Shown: positions 1 to 9,281, counted from the stretch's first letter. The stretch: DNA of 64,000 bases from Streptomyces sp. NRRL WC-3742 (GCF_000720635.1 NZ_JOCF01000050.1:1-64000); one strand, 5' to 3'. Notes: generated by a model from the sequence alone, not told the origin. Numbers and translations are program-made.

Positions 1-44
1 CCCCCAACCCCCAACCCCCGAGATCACGACCCCCGAGATCACGA
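1..44. repeat. Short tandem repeats at window edge
   Basis: Two copies of a 7-mer (CCCCCAA) are followed by two perfect copies of the 15-mer CCCCCGAGATCACGA at 15-29 and 30-44. The rest of 45-345 is upstream sequence of the permease gene and shows nothing else I recognise. Confidence 0.7.
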
Positions 45-345
45 CCACCAGACGGATGCGGTGAACGGATACGCCCGCCTCTCCGGTTCAGTATCCCGGG
101 CGGGGAATTCGTGAAAGGAGAAGTCCCCAGGTCGGAAGGGGTGTGAGGCGGCCTCACCCGTGATGTGTCCATGGCCGTTCCCTGAATTTCCGTCGGCGGA
201 CCCGAGGGCAATTCGGGGAATTCGCAGATTGCACACGTGATTCGCGTAAGTCCCTTCCTTTCCCGGACCGAATCTGACAGCATCGTCCGCTATCCGGCGA
301 CCGGGGGTGACCGATCGGGCCGGGAGGCAATCGGGGGAGGAACTC

Positions 346-3195
346 GTGGCTCGGCTTCGTCGTGCGCAGGCTGCGCCAGGTGCAGGGGACGTGACCGCCG
401 AGGCAGCTGAGACGGGTACGCCCGCCCACGGCCCCGCGCGGTGGGTCCGCACCAGGCTGCTGGCGAGCCCGTCGGCCGCGCTGCTCATGGCGGCGCTCGC
501 CTTCGTCACCGTCTTCCTGGCGGCGGCCTTCCCCCGCGTCGCGGACCGGGGCGCGGACACGGCGTTCCAGGACTTCGTCAGCCGACGGGGCGTCAACCAG
601 AGCAGCCTGCTCGTCACCTCCAAGACGCAGAACGGCGACAACGCCCCCGTCCTCGACCGCGTCCAGGAGCACCTCACCGGGATGGTCGGCCGCCGGCTGA
701 CGGTCAGCCGGACGGGCCAGGTCTACGGCACCCGCGCCCTCACCGACCACGGCATGGCCAACCCGGAGTACGTCCGGTTCGCCGAGAAGCACACCGACCC
801 CACCCTCGGCCTGCTCTACCTGCACGACCTGGCCTCCCGCGCCACCCTCACCGACGGCACCTGGCCCACCCCCGGCGACGGCTCCGGCCCGCTGCCGATC
901 GTGATCAGCAAGCAGGCCGCCGAGAGCATCCACATCAAGCTCGGCGACGTCATCGACAACGGCGTCGAGGGCTCGGGCAGGAAGCGCACCACCGTCGTCG
1001 TCGGCCTCTACCAGGTCAACGACCCCCGCGACCCGGCCTGGGAGGACCTCGGCTGCCCGGCCCGCGCCTGCCTGAGGACCGACCCCGAGCACGAGCACTG
1101 GGCGACCAGCGGATTCGTCGACGGCGCCAGCCTGCCCGCGCTCGCCCGCTGGGGCTCCGTCGCCGAGGACTTCTGGCGCCTGCCCGTCGACACCGCCTCC
1201 CTGCACGCCGACCGGCTCGACGGCCTGCGCGCCACCGTCACCTCCTTCCTGACCGGGCGCGACGCCACCGCCCTCGCTGACGAGACCGGGCGCCGCGACC
1301 TGCACGCCACCTCCAACCTGCCCGAGGTCCTCACCCGCGCCGACGAGCGCTACCGCGCCTCGCTGCCGCTGAGCACCATCGGCCCGGCCGGAGTCGCGGG
1401 CGTCGCCGCCGTGGTGCTGTTCCTGGCCGCCGCCCTCACCACCGACCGGCGCGCCGCCGAGATCAGGCTGCTCCGCGCCCGCGGCGGCTCACTCGCCGGG
1501 GTGCTGCGACGCCTGATCGGCGAGGGTGCCGTCACCGTCCTGCCCGCCGCTGCGCTCGGGACGGCCCTGGCGCTCGTCCTGCTGCCCACCCCGCGCTGGG
1601 GCCAGCCGGTGCTGGCGGCCCTGGTCGCGGCGCTGACCGCCGTGCTCGCCTTCCCGGCACGCGCCGCCCTGCTGTGGGCGCGCCCGCGCGCCGCCGGCAA
1701 CCGGCGCCGACTGGTCGGCGAACTCACCGTCCTGGCGGTCACCGCGGCGGCGGTCGCGGAGGTACGGCGCCGGGGCGTCGGCACCGGCACCGGACTCGAC
1801 CCGCTGCTGATCGCCGCCCCGCTCCTCCTCGCCGTCCTCGGCGGGCTGCTGCTCGCCCGCACCGAGCCCGTGGTGGTCCGGTGGCTGGCCGCGCTCGCCG
1901 GCCGGGGTCGCGGCCTGATCGGCTTCCTCGGCCTCGCCCGCGCCGCCCGCGACAGCTCGGGCCACCGAAAGCCCTCCGTCCTGCCGCTGCTCGCCCTGCT
2001 GATCGCCGTCACCACCACCGGCTTCGGCGCCACCGTGCTCGACACCGTCGACCACGTCCGCACCCGCGCCGCCCGCATCACCACCGGCGGGGACCTCGGC
2101 GTCTCCGTCCCCAACTACACCACCCTCACCGAGCCGTTCACCCAGGCCGCCGGCGCCCTGCCGGGCGTCCGGGCCTCCACCGCCGTCTGGGTCGAGCCCC
2201 AGGCCCGCATCCTCGGCGCCGACCAGACCTACACCGAGGCGTACCTGGTGATGGTCGTCGACCCGGCCGCCTACGCCGAGATCGCCCGCACCCTCGGCGC
2301 CGGCGAGTTCGACGCCGCGAAGCTGGCCACACCCCCCGGCGGCGGCCGGGACACCCCGGTGCCCGCACTCGTCAGCAGCGGCTTCGCCAAGCGCCTCACC
2401 ACCGGGGCGTCCCAGGTGCGCACCCCCAGCGGCAACGACCTGCACCTCACCGTCGCCGCCGCCGTCGGCGCCACCCCCGCCTTGCCCGACCCGGGCAAGC
2501 CGTTCGTCGTCGTCCCCGCCGCAGCGGCCTGGGAGCGCCTGCCGGACGCGAAGCGGGTCAACAAGTGGTTCGCCGTCGGCGACACCGACCCCGAGGCCGT
2601 CCGGACGGCCCTGCGCGACAACGGCGGTGTCCAGCCCGTCGGCCTCGCCAAGATGATCGCCGACGACGCCGCCGCCGTCGGCAAGGACACCCACGACCTG
2701 CCCGCCGGCTACATCGTCCACAGCAGCCGGGAGACCGCCGCGGCCCTCGGCGACGACCCCCTCCAGCACGCCGCCGGGCGGCTGTTCTGGTACGCGGCGG
2801 CCGCCGGCGCCGGGTACGCCCTGCTCGCCGTGCTGCTGACGCTCTTCCGGGCCGCCCCCGACCGTACGGCGCTGCTCGCCCGGCTGCGCACCATGGGCCT
2901 GCGGCCCCGTCAGGGCCTGGCGCTGATCGTCACCGAGGCGCTGCCGCAGACCCTCGCGGCGGCGGTGGGCGGCGGGCTGGTGGCGGTTGCGGCCGTCGCG
3001 CTGCTGGGCGGGGCCTTCGACATCTCGACGCTCGTCGGCGCCAAGGTCGGGGACGCCATCACCCCCGTGCTGCTGCCGGTCCTGCTGCCGACGGCGGGCC
3101 TCGCGCTGCTGGTCGCCCTCGGCGTGGTGGCGGAGACCCTGGTCGCGGGGCGGCGCCAGATCGCCACCGAACTGCGGGCGGGGGAGCAGGCGTGA
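346..3195 (+). CDS. FtsX/MacB-type ABC transporter permease
   Basis: This is a 949-residue integral membrane protein of the FtsX-like permease type, probably part of an export or envelope-stress ABC transporter. It has an N-terminal membrane helix (AALLMAALAFVTVFLAAAF) followed by a long extracytoplasmic domain. A block of hydrophobic helices lies near the middle and another extracytoplasmic stretch follows. The C-terminal helices include an Arg-Thr-Met-Gly-Leu-Arg-Pro loop typical of FtsX permeases. A longer frame opens at GTG 307, but I chose GTG 346 because GGGGGAGG sits 5 bases before it, whereas 307 has no ribosome site. No ATPase partner lies downstream; it may be beyond the window start. 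The gene is convergent with the caspase gene, 9 bases away. The substrate cannot be inferred. Confidence 0.85.
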   Translation: MARLRRAQAAPGAGDVTAEAAETGTPAHGPARWVRTRLLASPSAALLMAALAFVTVFLAAAFPRVADRGADTAFQDFVSRRGVNQSSLLVTSKTQNGDNAPVLDRVQEHLTGMVGRRLTVSRTGQVYGTRALTDHGMANPEYVRFAEKHTDPTLGLLYLHDLASRATLTDGTWPTPGDGSGPLPIVISKQAAESIHIKLGDVIDNGVEGSGRKRTTVVVGLYQVNDPRDPAWEDLGCPARACLRTDPEHEHWATSGFVDGASLPALARWGSVAEDFWRLPVDTASLHADRLDGLRATVTSFLTGRDATALADETGRRDLHATSNLPEVLTRADERYRASLPLSTIGPAGVAGVAAVVLFLAAALTTDRRAAEIRLLRARGGSLAGVLRRLIGEGAVTVLPAAALGTALALVLLPTPRWGQPVLAALVAALTAVLAFPARAALLWARPRAAGNRRRLVGELTVLAVTAAAVAEVRRRGVGTGTGLDPLLIAAPLLLAVLGGLLLARTEPVVVRWLAALAGRGRGLIGFLGLARAARDSSGHRKPSVLPLLALLIAVTTTGFGATVLDTVDHVRTRAARITTGGDLGVSVPNYTTLTEPFTQAAGALPGVRASTAVWVEPQARILGADQTYTEAYLVMVVDPAAYAEIARTLGAGEFDAAKLATPPGGGRDTPVPALVSSGFAKRLTTGASQVRTPSGNDLHLTVAAAVGATPALPDPGKPFVVVPAAAAWERLPDAKRVNKWFAVGDTDPEAVRTALRDNGGVQPVGLAKMIADDAAAVGKDTHDLPAGYIVHSSRETAAALGDDPLQHAAGRLFWYAAAAGAGYALLAVLLTLFRAAPDRTALLARLRTMGLRPRQGLALIVTEALPQTLAAAVGGGLVAVAAVALLGGAFDISTLVGAKVGDAITPVLLPVLLPTAGLALLVALGVVAETLVAGRRQIATELRAGEQA

Positions 3196-3204
3196 GGGCG
3201 CGTC

Positions 3205-5265
3205 TCACGGCAGGCTTGCGATCTTCTTCCGGAGCTCCCTGAGCTCCTCGTCGTCGGGATTGTGCTCGACCGCCTGGTGGATGAGCAGGCGGGCGCGGAC
3301 CGTGTCCCTGCTGTTGGTGCACGCGATGGCGTGGGAGGAGTAGACGACACCGAGCTCCTGGCGAAGCGTCACGCGGGCCCTGGCGGATCTCGCCACCTGC
3401 AGCGCCTCCTCCAGGAGCCCGGCGGCGTCCTCGTAGCGCCTGGCGAGGTAGCGCTCGGCGGCCTCGGCGCGCCAGAGGCTCACCATCAGCTTGCGGATGT
3501 CCTCGCCGTCGTCGTAGGACCTGGCCCTGCCGATCACCTCGGCTCGTTCGGAGAACGGACGGTCCCGGAGGTCGTCCGCCACGTGGTTGGCCAGCATGAC
3601 CGCCACCCTGCGCGGGGCCTCCCGCCGGCCGTCGCCGGTGAACTCGCGGTCCGCCGACAGCGCGGCGGCCATCCGGCTCAGCGCCGGCCCACGCCGGTCG
3701 GCCAGCGCGGCGGACCGGGCGAGCAGCCGCATGGTGTGCGCGTAGCCGTCCGTGTAGTCGTCCAGGCCGGGGTCGAGCGCGATCAGTTCCTGCCACAGCC
3801 CGGCTTCCTCCGGGGCCGGTTCCAGCGCCCGCTCCAGCAGGACGACCAGATCCTCCTGACCGTCGGCGCCATGGACCAGGGCCCGCGCCTCGCCCGTGAC
3901 CGCTCCGGTGGGCCCCGTTTCCGCCGACTCCATCAACGTCCGGACCTGCTTCCGGAGGAGGCGCAGTTCCAGGGTGGCGATGTCGATGTCCGCCTGGCTG
4001 CCCTCGAGTTGGGGCGCGAGCCCCTGGTCCTCGGGCCGTTCCTGCAGGAGGCGGCGGGTCTCCTCGGCCGCCGCGAGCAGGCGCGCCATGCGGGCGACCT
4101 CCCCCGCGGCGAGCGCCCGCTCCGCCACACGCGTGTGCTGCACGGCCGCCAGCTGCCGGTTCACGTCCCCCACCAGCAGGCGCAGTTCCCTGATCGTCTC
4201 CTCCAGGTGGACGATCCGTTCGGCGGCGAGCGGGCTGGTGCGCTGCGCCTCACGGCGAAGCGCGTGCAGGGCGGCGCGCGCCTCCTCGTCCAGTCCGTGG
4301 CCGTGGGCGTCCAGGAGGTCGAGGAGCCCGTCGAGGAACTCCCTGGGGGCGGCCCGCTTCCCGAGGAGGTACCCGGTGACGACCTGCGGCGGTTGCCCCA
4401 GTGCCTCGGCGAGCCGCACCGCCGTGACCCCCCGCTGCGCGAGGACCGCGTTCAGCTGTACGGCGTAGGGCGAGTGCGGCGCGGGCCGGTGGGCGGCGTT
4501 GCGGGTGAAGCCGAACAGCTCGGCGGTGTCGCTGTTGCGCTGGTTGGGGTCGGGCAGTCCGAGCTGCTCCAGGCGCCCCCGGAGGTGCGGGTACAGGTCG
4601 CCGAGCGTGAGCCACTCCGGCGCGTCGGTGACTCCGTCGCGGATGAGGCCCAGCAGTTCGCGGGTGAAGGACGTGGCCGTCTCCGCCTGCTCGGCGAGCG
4701 GGACGACGTGGGCGGCCCGGTCGCTGGCGGTCAGGGTGTAGGCGCCGCGGATCTGGGTGGTGCCCGCCAGGTCGGCCGCGGGCGCGAGGGCCTCGATCGC
4801 CCGGCCCGCGTAGCAGCAGTCGAGGATGACGATCTTGACCCTCGCCCGGCTGTCCAGGAGTGCCTCGCGAATGCGCACGTAGTCCAGGCCCGTCACGTCC
4901 GCGTGCTCGGGCAGGGTGTCGGTCAGTGCGAGGCACAGCTGGCCCCGGGGCAGGATGAGCCCGTGCCCGACGAAGTAGACCAGCAGGACGTCCTCGGTCT
5001 CGCGCGCCAGACGACGCAACTCCTGGACGAGGACGGGCATGCCCGTGGGGTCCAGGAGCGTGGTGACCCGCTCCCGGGGCCAGCCGCACAGCTGCGGGTC
5101 GATGAGGACCTCCCGCATGCCCGTGAGGCTGTTGGCCGCCGCCGGGAGCTGCGGGAGATCCTCGGACCGGTAGGTGCCCGTGCCGATCAGGATCGCCCGC
5201 GATCTCGAGTAATCGGGCAGCCTCGAGTAGTCGGGCAGCATCGAGCAGTCGGGCAGTTCAGACAC
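3205..5265 (-). CDS. Caspase-family peptidase, EACC1-associated type, with internal HTH and coiled coil
   Basis: The 686-residue protein carries an N-terminal caspase fold (residues about 22-255). The catalytic His is in FVGHGL (His101) and the Cys is in ILDCCYAG (Cys151 most likely). Residues about 266-318 look like a lambda-repressor-type helix-turn-helix (QRGVTAVRLAEALGQPPQVV), followed by a coiled coil at about 345-410 and a helical, TPR-like C-terminus. The gene overlaps the upstream EACC1-like gene by 8 bases, so translation is probably coupled. Caspases next to EACC1 components are known from predicted bacterial conflict systems (Aravind group), where the protease is thought to be the death effector. 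Both catalytic residues are present, so an active enzyme is expected. The target protein is unknown. The first 20 residues are a degenerate LPDYSR repeat. Confidence 0.85.
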   Translation of the reverse strand: MSELPDCSMLPDYSRLPDYSRSRAILIGTGTYRSEDLPQLPAAANSLTGMREVLIDPQLCGWPRERVTTLLDPTGMPVLVQELRRLARETEDVLLVYFVGHGLILPRGQLCLALTDTLPEHADVTGLDYVRIREALLDSRARVKIVILDCCYAGRAIEALAPAADLAGTTQIRGAYTLTASDRAAHVVPLAEQAETATSFTRELLGLIRDGVTDAPEWLTLGDLYPHLRGRLEQLGLPDPNQRNSDTAELFGFTRNAAHRPAPHSPYAVQLNAVLAQRGVTAVRLAEALGQPPQVVTGYLLGKRAAPREFLDGLLDLLDAHGHGLDEEARAALHALRREAQRTSPLAAERIVHLEETIRELRLLVGDVNRQLAAVQHTRVAERALAAGEVARMARLLAAAEETRRLLQERPEDQGLAPQLEGSQADIDIATLELRLLRKQVRTLMESAETGPTGAVTGEARALVHGADGQEDLVVLLERALEPAPEEAGLWQELIALDPGLDDYTDGYAHTMRLLARSAALADRRGPALSRMAAALSADREFTGDGRREAPRRVAVMLANHVADDLRDRPFSERAEVIGRARSYDDGEDIRKLMVSLWRAEAAERYLARRYEDAAGLLEEALQVARSARARVTLRQELGVVYSSHAIACTNSRDTVRARLLIHQAVEHNPDDEELRELRKKIASLP
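5205..5258 (-). repeat. Three 18-bp in-frame repeats at the caspase N-terminus
   Basis: Three 18-base units (5205-5222, 5223-5240, 5241-5258; the first is TCGAGTAATCGGGCAGCC) differ from each other at a few bases. Read on the minus strand they encode a repeated Leu-Pro-Asp-Tyr/Cys-Ser stretch directly after the start codon, ahead of the caspase fold. The array also covers the overlap with the EACC1-like stop codon, so expansion or contraction would change the N-terminus without breaking the frame. Confidence 0.75.
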
Positions 5266-5620
5266 CGCTCCCGCCTTCGCCCTCGCCCAGCACCTCCCGG
5301 ATCATCGGTACGACGTCGTCCGGCTTCACGTTGTGGGCGTTCACCTTGACCGAACCGGCGTCCGTCGTCACCGTGACCGAGACGTCCGCGCGCCGCGTCC
5401 GCAACCACGCGGTCAGCGAGCCGGCCAGGACGGCCCCCGCGCCGCCGGTGCCGAGCGCCACCACGAGCACATCCGTGACCCCGCCCATCTCGCCCTCGGC
5501 CGGAGGCCGCGACTCGGCCCGCACCAGCCCGGCCAGCCCCCGCTCGCCGCGCAGCCACGTCCACAGCGTGGCCGTCTCCCGCAGCTCGTCACCGCCGGTC
5601 ACCCGAATCCGAGCGTCCAA
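5258..5620 (-). CDS. EACC1-like effector-associated constant component
   Basis: A 120-residue protein with an N-terminal segment starting MDARIRVTGGDELRE, one glycine/alanine-rich membrane helix (VTDVLVVALGTGGAGAVLAGSLTAWLRT) and a C-terminal beta-rich tail (VSVTVTTDAGSVKVNAHNV). This arrangement matches the EACC1 family (effector-associated constant component 1), described from actinobacterial NTP-dependent conflict systems as the fixed partner of variable effector proteases. It overlaps the caspase gene by 8 bases. The trypsin-NTPase gene lies 169 bases upstream on the same strand. The biochemical role of EACC1 is not established; membrane tethering of the effector is a reasonable inference from the helix. 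Confidence 0.75.
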   Translation of the reverse strand: MDARIRVTGGDELRETATLWTWLRGERGLAGLVRAESRPPAEGEMGGVTDVLVVALGTGGAGAVLAGSLTAWLRTRRADVSVTVTTDAGSVKVNAHNVKPDDVVPMIREVLGEGEGGSGV

Positions 5621-5789
5621 CCCACACCCCCAAGGTGCGCCAACTGTCCTACCCGCAACCGAAATCCGGGCCTCACCGGGGATGATGCCAGGTAATCGCC
5701 CCGCCGCGCGCCACGTACCGGATCAGATGCCGGGGAGCGCCGCCGCGGTTGCGGCGAACCCGGTCGCTGCTGCCGAGCGCACGCTTCGT

Positions 5790-8483
5790 TCAGGCCGGCC
5801 GCCGGTTGATCCTCCTGCGGAGCCCGGCCTGCGGCGGCGAACCGATCGGGAGGGCGCCCGCGCGATCGGTGACTTCGCGGTACTCCCCGAGCGCCGCCTC
5901 GCTTTCCTCCTGCCGTCCGAGGTCGTCCAGCTGAATGTGCAGGAGGTACAGCGCACGGCCGAGGCTCGGCCCGTAGGCCGGATTCGACCGCGCGAGCCGA
6001 CGATAGATGCCGACCGACTCCTGCGCGGCCTTCACGCTGTCCTCGGGCCGGGACCGGCCGAGGCGGAGCGACAGGTCGTACAGCGCCAGCGCGAGGTAGG
6101 ACGCGTCGGTCGTCGGATCGGTGCGTGCGAGCCGGCGCTCGACGGCGATGGTCTCCTTGAGCGAGGCCAGTGCCTCGGGCCGACCCGTCCTCGAATAGAG
6201 GATGAAGAGGTTGTGCAGCACGGTGGCCAGGGTGCGTTCGGCGAATCCGGGGTTCGTCGGCGCGTGTCGCCGCACGATGGCCAACGCTTCCTCGAATGTC
6301 CTCTGAGCCTCGGTGCTTCCTCCGTCCCGGTACTGGTCGGCCGCGAGGTCGTTCAGTGCCAGGGCGAGTTCGGTTTCGGTCTCGTGGTCACCGGGGTTCG
6401 CGGCGGCCAGCGCACGGAAGGAGGCGACGATGTCCAGGTGCAGGCGCCGGCTGATGGCCGACAGGGGGTGCTTGGGGGAGGAGGGGATCATCGCTGCGGC
6501 GGCTCGCATGACCCGGTGGCTGGTCCGTCCCGTGTCCAGTGCGGCGTTGAGGGCGTCCAGGATCTCGGAGACCGCGGCGGTCCTCCTGGCCGAGGCGTGC
6601 GCGGAGGTGGCGCGGGCCAGGACGACGAAGGCCCGGAGCTGCTGGTTGTCTCCGGCGATGCGCCACAGGGTCGTCAGGAACTCGGGGCCGGGGTGGGTGA
6701 GTTCGGCCGTGGCGTGGTACTCGGCGAGCCGGTCGGGTTGCAGTGAGCCCCAGTAGCGTCCGGTCGACGGCGGGTAGAGCGCCCGCAGCCATTCGGCGAC
6801 GTCCCATTCCCGGCCGGGTGGCAGTCCCGGTACGGCCAGGGTGGTGGTGAGGGCCTCCGCCTGGGTGGCGGCCCCGCAGAGCGCCGCGACGGCCACCGCG
6901 CGCCGCAGGGTGGCCGGTCGTACGTCACCGAGTCGGAACATCGGGGAGGCGGCGGTTCCCTCCCAGTAGCGTGCCTCGTGGCTGAGCAGGAGGGCCTCGA
7001 CGTCCTGGCCGGGGGCGGAGCCGACGGGGTCCGGGCCGTGCTGCAGGAGGGTGACGAGTGCGGTCATCTGCAGCGACAGGGCGGAGATGTGGCGGGCGCC
7101 GTTCAGGCTGCCGGGCGCCCCGGTGCGCGCGGCGATGGCCGGCCAGTCGGCTCGTGGGAGGCCGGGAACGTGTGCGAGGAGCCCGGCGAGGTCCCGCGTG
7201 GCGCCGGCGAAGGCGGCGGCGCGGGCCTCGGGGGAGGCGTCCCGGGGGAGGAGGGGGCCCAGCAGGGTGATCGGAGCGGTGGCCAGGATCGCCCGGGTGT
7301 CGGGCCCGGCGCCCAGCGTGTCGCTCATCCACTCGCCCTTGCCTCTGGCGATCAGCAGCAGGCGGGTCCGGTGCCTGGCGTGGCGCAGGTGCTCGATCAG
7401 TCGGCGGAGCTGGTGGGGCAGTGTCTCTGCGTAGTCGACGACGAGCAGCAGCGGAAGCGAGGTGTCCAGGAGGCTCCAGTCGGGGCCCGTGTCCCCCGGG
7501 GCGTCGGCCATGTCCGCGCGCAGCTGTGCCGCCACCCACCCGGCCTCGCGCAGGATCGCGGTGACGTGCCGCGCCAGGCGGCTCTTGCCCTGGCCGCCCG
7601 GGCCCGTCAGTACGCGGACCGCGAAGTCCTCCGGGCCCTCCCGGCACCAGTCGAGGAGGTCGCGCAGCTCCCGTTCCCGGCCCTGGAAGCCCACGGCCTC
7701 CGTGTCGGCGCGCAGCAGCATCGCGGGCGAGCGCAGATCGCGGGCGCGAGCGGCGGGGGCGAGCAGGCCCGCGGGTTCGACGGGTTCCAGCAGCGGCGGC
7801 CATCCGGTGTGCCGGGCGATGACCGTCCGGAACCCGTGGTCCGCGAGCAGGTCGCCGGCGCGTACGGCGGTCAGCCGACTGCCGGTGGGGGCCTGCCGGT
7901 CCTGGGACACCAGGCCGACGAGGAGGTCGCCGCAGATCACGGCGGCGCCCGAGAGCCCCGACCACTTGGTGGCGGTCGATCCCGGGGGCGCGTCGTACGG
8001 GAGGGCGGGGTTGGTGCTGAGGATCTCGTAGCGGTTGGCGAGCCGCCCGGTGCCGGGATGGATGTGGCCGGTCAGCTGTTCGTCCCCGCGGCCGGTGACG
8101 TCCTTCTGCATGCGGGGGTAGCCACAGACGGTCACGGGCTGCGGACGGCTGCCGATCAGCTGCCCCCAGCGTTGCGGCGGGCGGGTGTCCGGGCCGGTCA
8201 GGGAGGCAGGGACGGGCCAGTCGATGTCCTGCTCCACTTCGACCAGGGCGGCGTCGATCGTGCCGTCGCCGCGCTGCCAGAGGACTCGGGCGGCGAAGCG
8301 CTTCTCACTCGAGGAGGGGCGGCAGATGGTCACCCCGCCCACGTCCGGCCGAGGGCCCGACCCGAGCACGTGCGCGGTGGTCAGCACCAGACGGGGAGCG
8401 ACGAGGTATCCGGTCGCGAAGGCCGCCCTGCCCGCGTTTCCTTGCCTTGTGACCCTGACCTGCACGATGCGATCGAACTCCAC
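5790..8483 (-). CDS. Trypsin-like protease fused to NACHT/STAND-type NTPase and TPR repeats
   Basis: An 897-residue three-part protein. Residues 1-225 form a trypsin-like serine protease with the triad His38 (TTAHV), Asp77 (TIDAALVE) and Ser178 (WSGLSGAAV). Residues about 265-520 are a P-loop NTPase with Walker A GPGGQGKS (294-301) and Walker B LLLVVDYAE (345-353), followed by a helical region. The C-terminus (about 680-880) holds TPR repeats. The start is GTG with GAGG six bases upstream. In STAND/NACHT proteins the repeats sense a trigger and NTP-driven assembly activates the fused effector. Here the effector would be the protease. The same-strand EACC1-like and caspase genes downstream suggest one system, though the 169-base gap leaves room for a separate promoter. 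Confidence 0.85.
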   Translation of the reverse strand: MEFDRIVQVRVTRQGNAGRAAFATGYLVAPRLVLTTAHVLGSGPRPDVGGVTICRPSSSEKRFAARVLWQRGDGTIDAALVEVEQDIDWPVPASLTGPDTRPPQRWGQLIGSRPQPVTVCGYPRMQKDVTGRGDEQLTGHIHPGTGRLANRYEILSTNPALPYDAPPGSTATKWSGLSGAAVICGDLLVGLVSQDRQAPTGSRLTAVRAGDLLADHGFRTVIARHTGWPPLLEPVEPAGLLAPAARARDLRSPAMLLRADTEAVGFQGRERELRDLLDWCREGPEDFAVRVLTGPGGQGKSRLARHVTAILREAGWVAAQLRADMADAPGDTGPDWSLLDTSLPLLLVVDYAETLPHQLRRLIEHLRHARHRTRLLLIARGKGEWMSDTLGAGPDTRAILATAPITLLGPLLPRDASPEARAAAFAGATRDLAGLLAHVPGLPRADWPAIAARTGAPGSLNGARHISALSLQMTALVTLLQHGPDPVGSAPGQDVEALLLSHEARYWEGTAASPMFRLGDVRPATLRRAVAVAALCGAATQAEALTTTLAVPGLPPGREWDVAEWLRALYPPSTGRYWGSLQPDRLAEYHATAELTHPGPEFLTTLWRIAGDNQQLRAFVVLARATSAHASARRTAAVSEILDALNAALDTGRTSHRVMRAAAAMIPSSPKHPLSAISRRLHLDIVASFRALAAANPGDHETETELALALNDLAADQYRDGGSTEAQRTFEEALAIVRRHAPTNPGFAERTLATVLHNLFILYSRTGRPEALASLKETIAVERRLARTDPTTDASYLALALYDLSLRLGRSRPEDSVKAAQESVGIYRRLARSNPAYGPSLGRALYLLHIQLDDLGRQEESEAALGEYREVTDRAGALPIGSPPQAGLRRRINRRPA

Positions 8484-8626
8484 GCCCCGCCTCGCTGAGG
8501 GTTCCTTCCTGCATGACAGATCGTCAGCCTCTCATCTCCGAGGACGGCGTGACCAGCCGGGGTTCGGGCGGGCGCGATGCGGAACGGCTGGCGGGCGCCC
8601 GCCCGGGAGTCGGCATCGGGACACGC

Positions 8627-8950
8627 TCAGTGGCCGAGCGCGTTCGCGAGTTCGCGCTTGTTCATCTTCGACCGGCCCTTGATGTTGCGGTGCTTGGCCT
8701 CGTTGTAGAGCTGGTCGTACGTCGGGCCCTGCGAGCCGCTGTGCGAGCGTTTCCCGCCGCGGTGCCCGGAGGACACGTCGTGGATCGAGCTGCGGCTCGC
8801 GGTCTTGGACTCGCCGTGCCGGGCGCGTTCCTTGTTGACCGTCCGAGCGGCGATCTCCTTCGCCCGCTTCTCGCTCTCGCCGCGCTCGAGGGCGCTCTCC
8901 TTGATGTGCTCGTACTGGCGCTCGCGCTTGGGGCTGGATCCTCGCGGCAT
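8627..8950 (-). CDS. Small basic plasmid-stabilisation-like protein
   Basis: A 107-residue, strongly charged protein beginning MPRGSSPKRERQYEHIKES, with a basic middle and the C-terminal segment GRSKMNKRELANALGH, which resembles the Rho-N/SAP-like fold. Close relatives are common in Streptomyces and are often labelled plasmid stabilisation protein, though I know of no proven function. The frame is open further upstream to 9007, but ATG 8950 has GAGGAGAGAG just before it and matches the family start. It is divergent from the sigma-factor gene. Confidence 0.8.
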   Translation of the reverse strand: MPRGSSPKRERQYEHIKESALERGESEKRAKEIAARTVNKERARHGESKTASRSSIHDVSSGHRGGKRSHSGSQGPTYDQLYNEAKHRNIKGRSKMNKRELANALGH

Positions 8951-9061
8951 GACTCTCTCCTCTCTCTCCGCACTCACCGGATCACTCGACGGATCGCTCG
9001 AGGGCACACGGGGGATCCCTCGACGGAGCCCTCACGCGATCACGGGTACCCGGAGAACTCG

Positions 9062-9091
9062 CATCAAATCAGTCGAAACACGAATTTGATG
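9062..9091. promoter_or_regulatory. AT-rich inverted repeat in divergent intergenic region
   Basis: A perfect 8-base inverted repeat, CATCAAAT (9062-9069) and ATTTGATG (9084-9091), with a 14-base centre lies in the roughly 330-base gap (8951-9281) between the small basic protein gene and the sigma-factor gene. It stands out by A+T content from the surrounding GC-rich DNA. It could be an operator for either gene. No clear -10/-35 pair is visible elsewhere in the gap. Confidence 0.45.
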
Positions 9092-9281
9092 TCGTGTGTC
9101 GGGGTAGAACCATCGTGCAGTGGCCCCGGGTGAACCCGGTGGCCGCGCCAGCACCCACCCGGTGCCACCGGGACCGTCGCTTGAAGAAGCCGAGCGAGGG
9201 TCCTGGGGAAGAAGCCCGCAGCGCGCGAGCGAGACCTCGTCCGCCGCGCAGGGTGACCGCCCCGATGCCCAGGAGAATCAG

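Noticed and set aside
154..1305. Long open frame antisense to the permease gene
   Set aside because: It has Val/Gly/Ala-rich composition with no domain and is explained by the high-GC codon pattern of the real gene on the other strand.
3262..5349. Long plus-strand frame across the caspase and EACC1 genes
   Set aside because: It is the complement of two genes with clear catalytic motifs; its translation is low-complexity with no family match.
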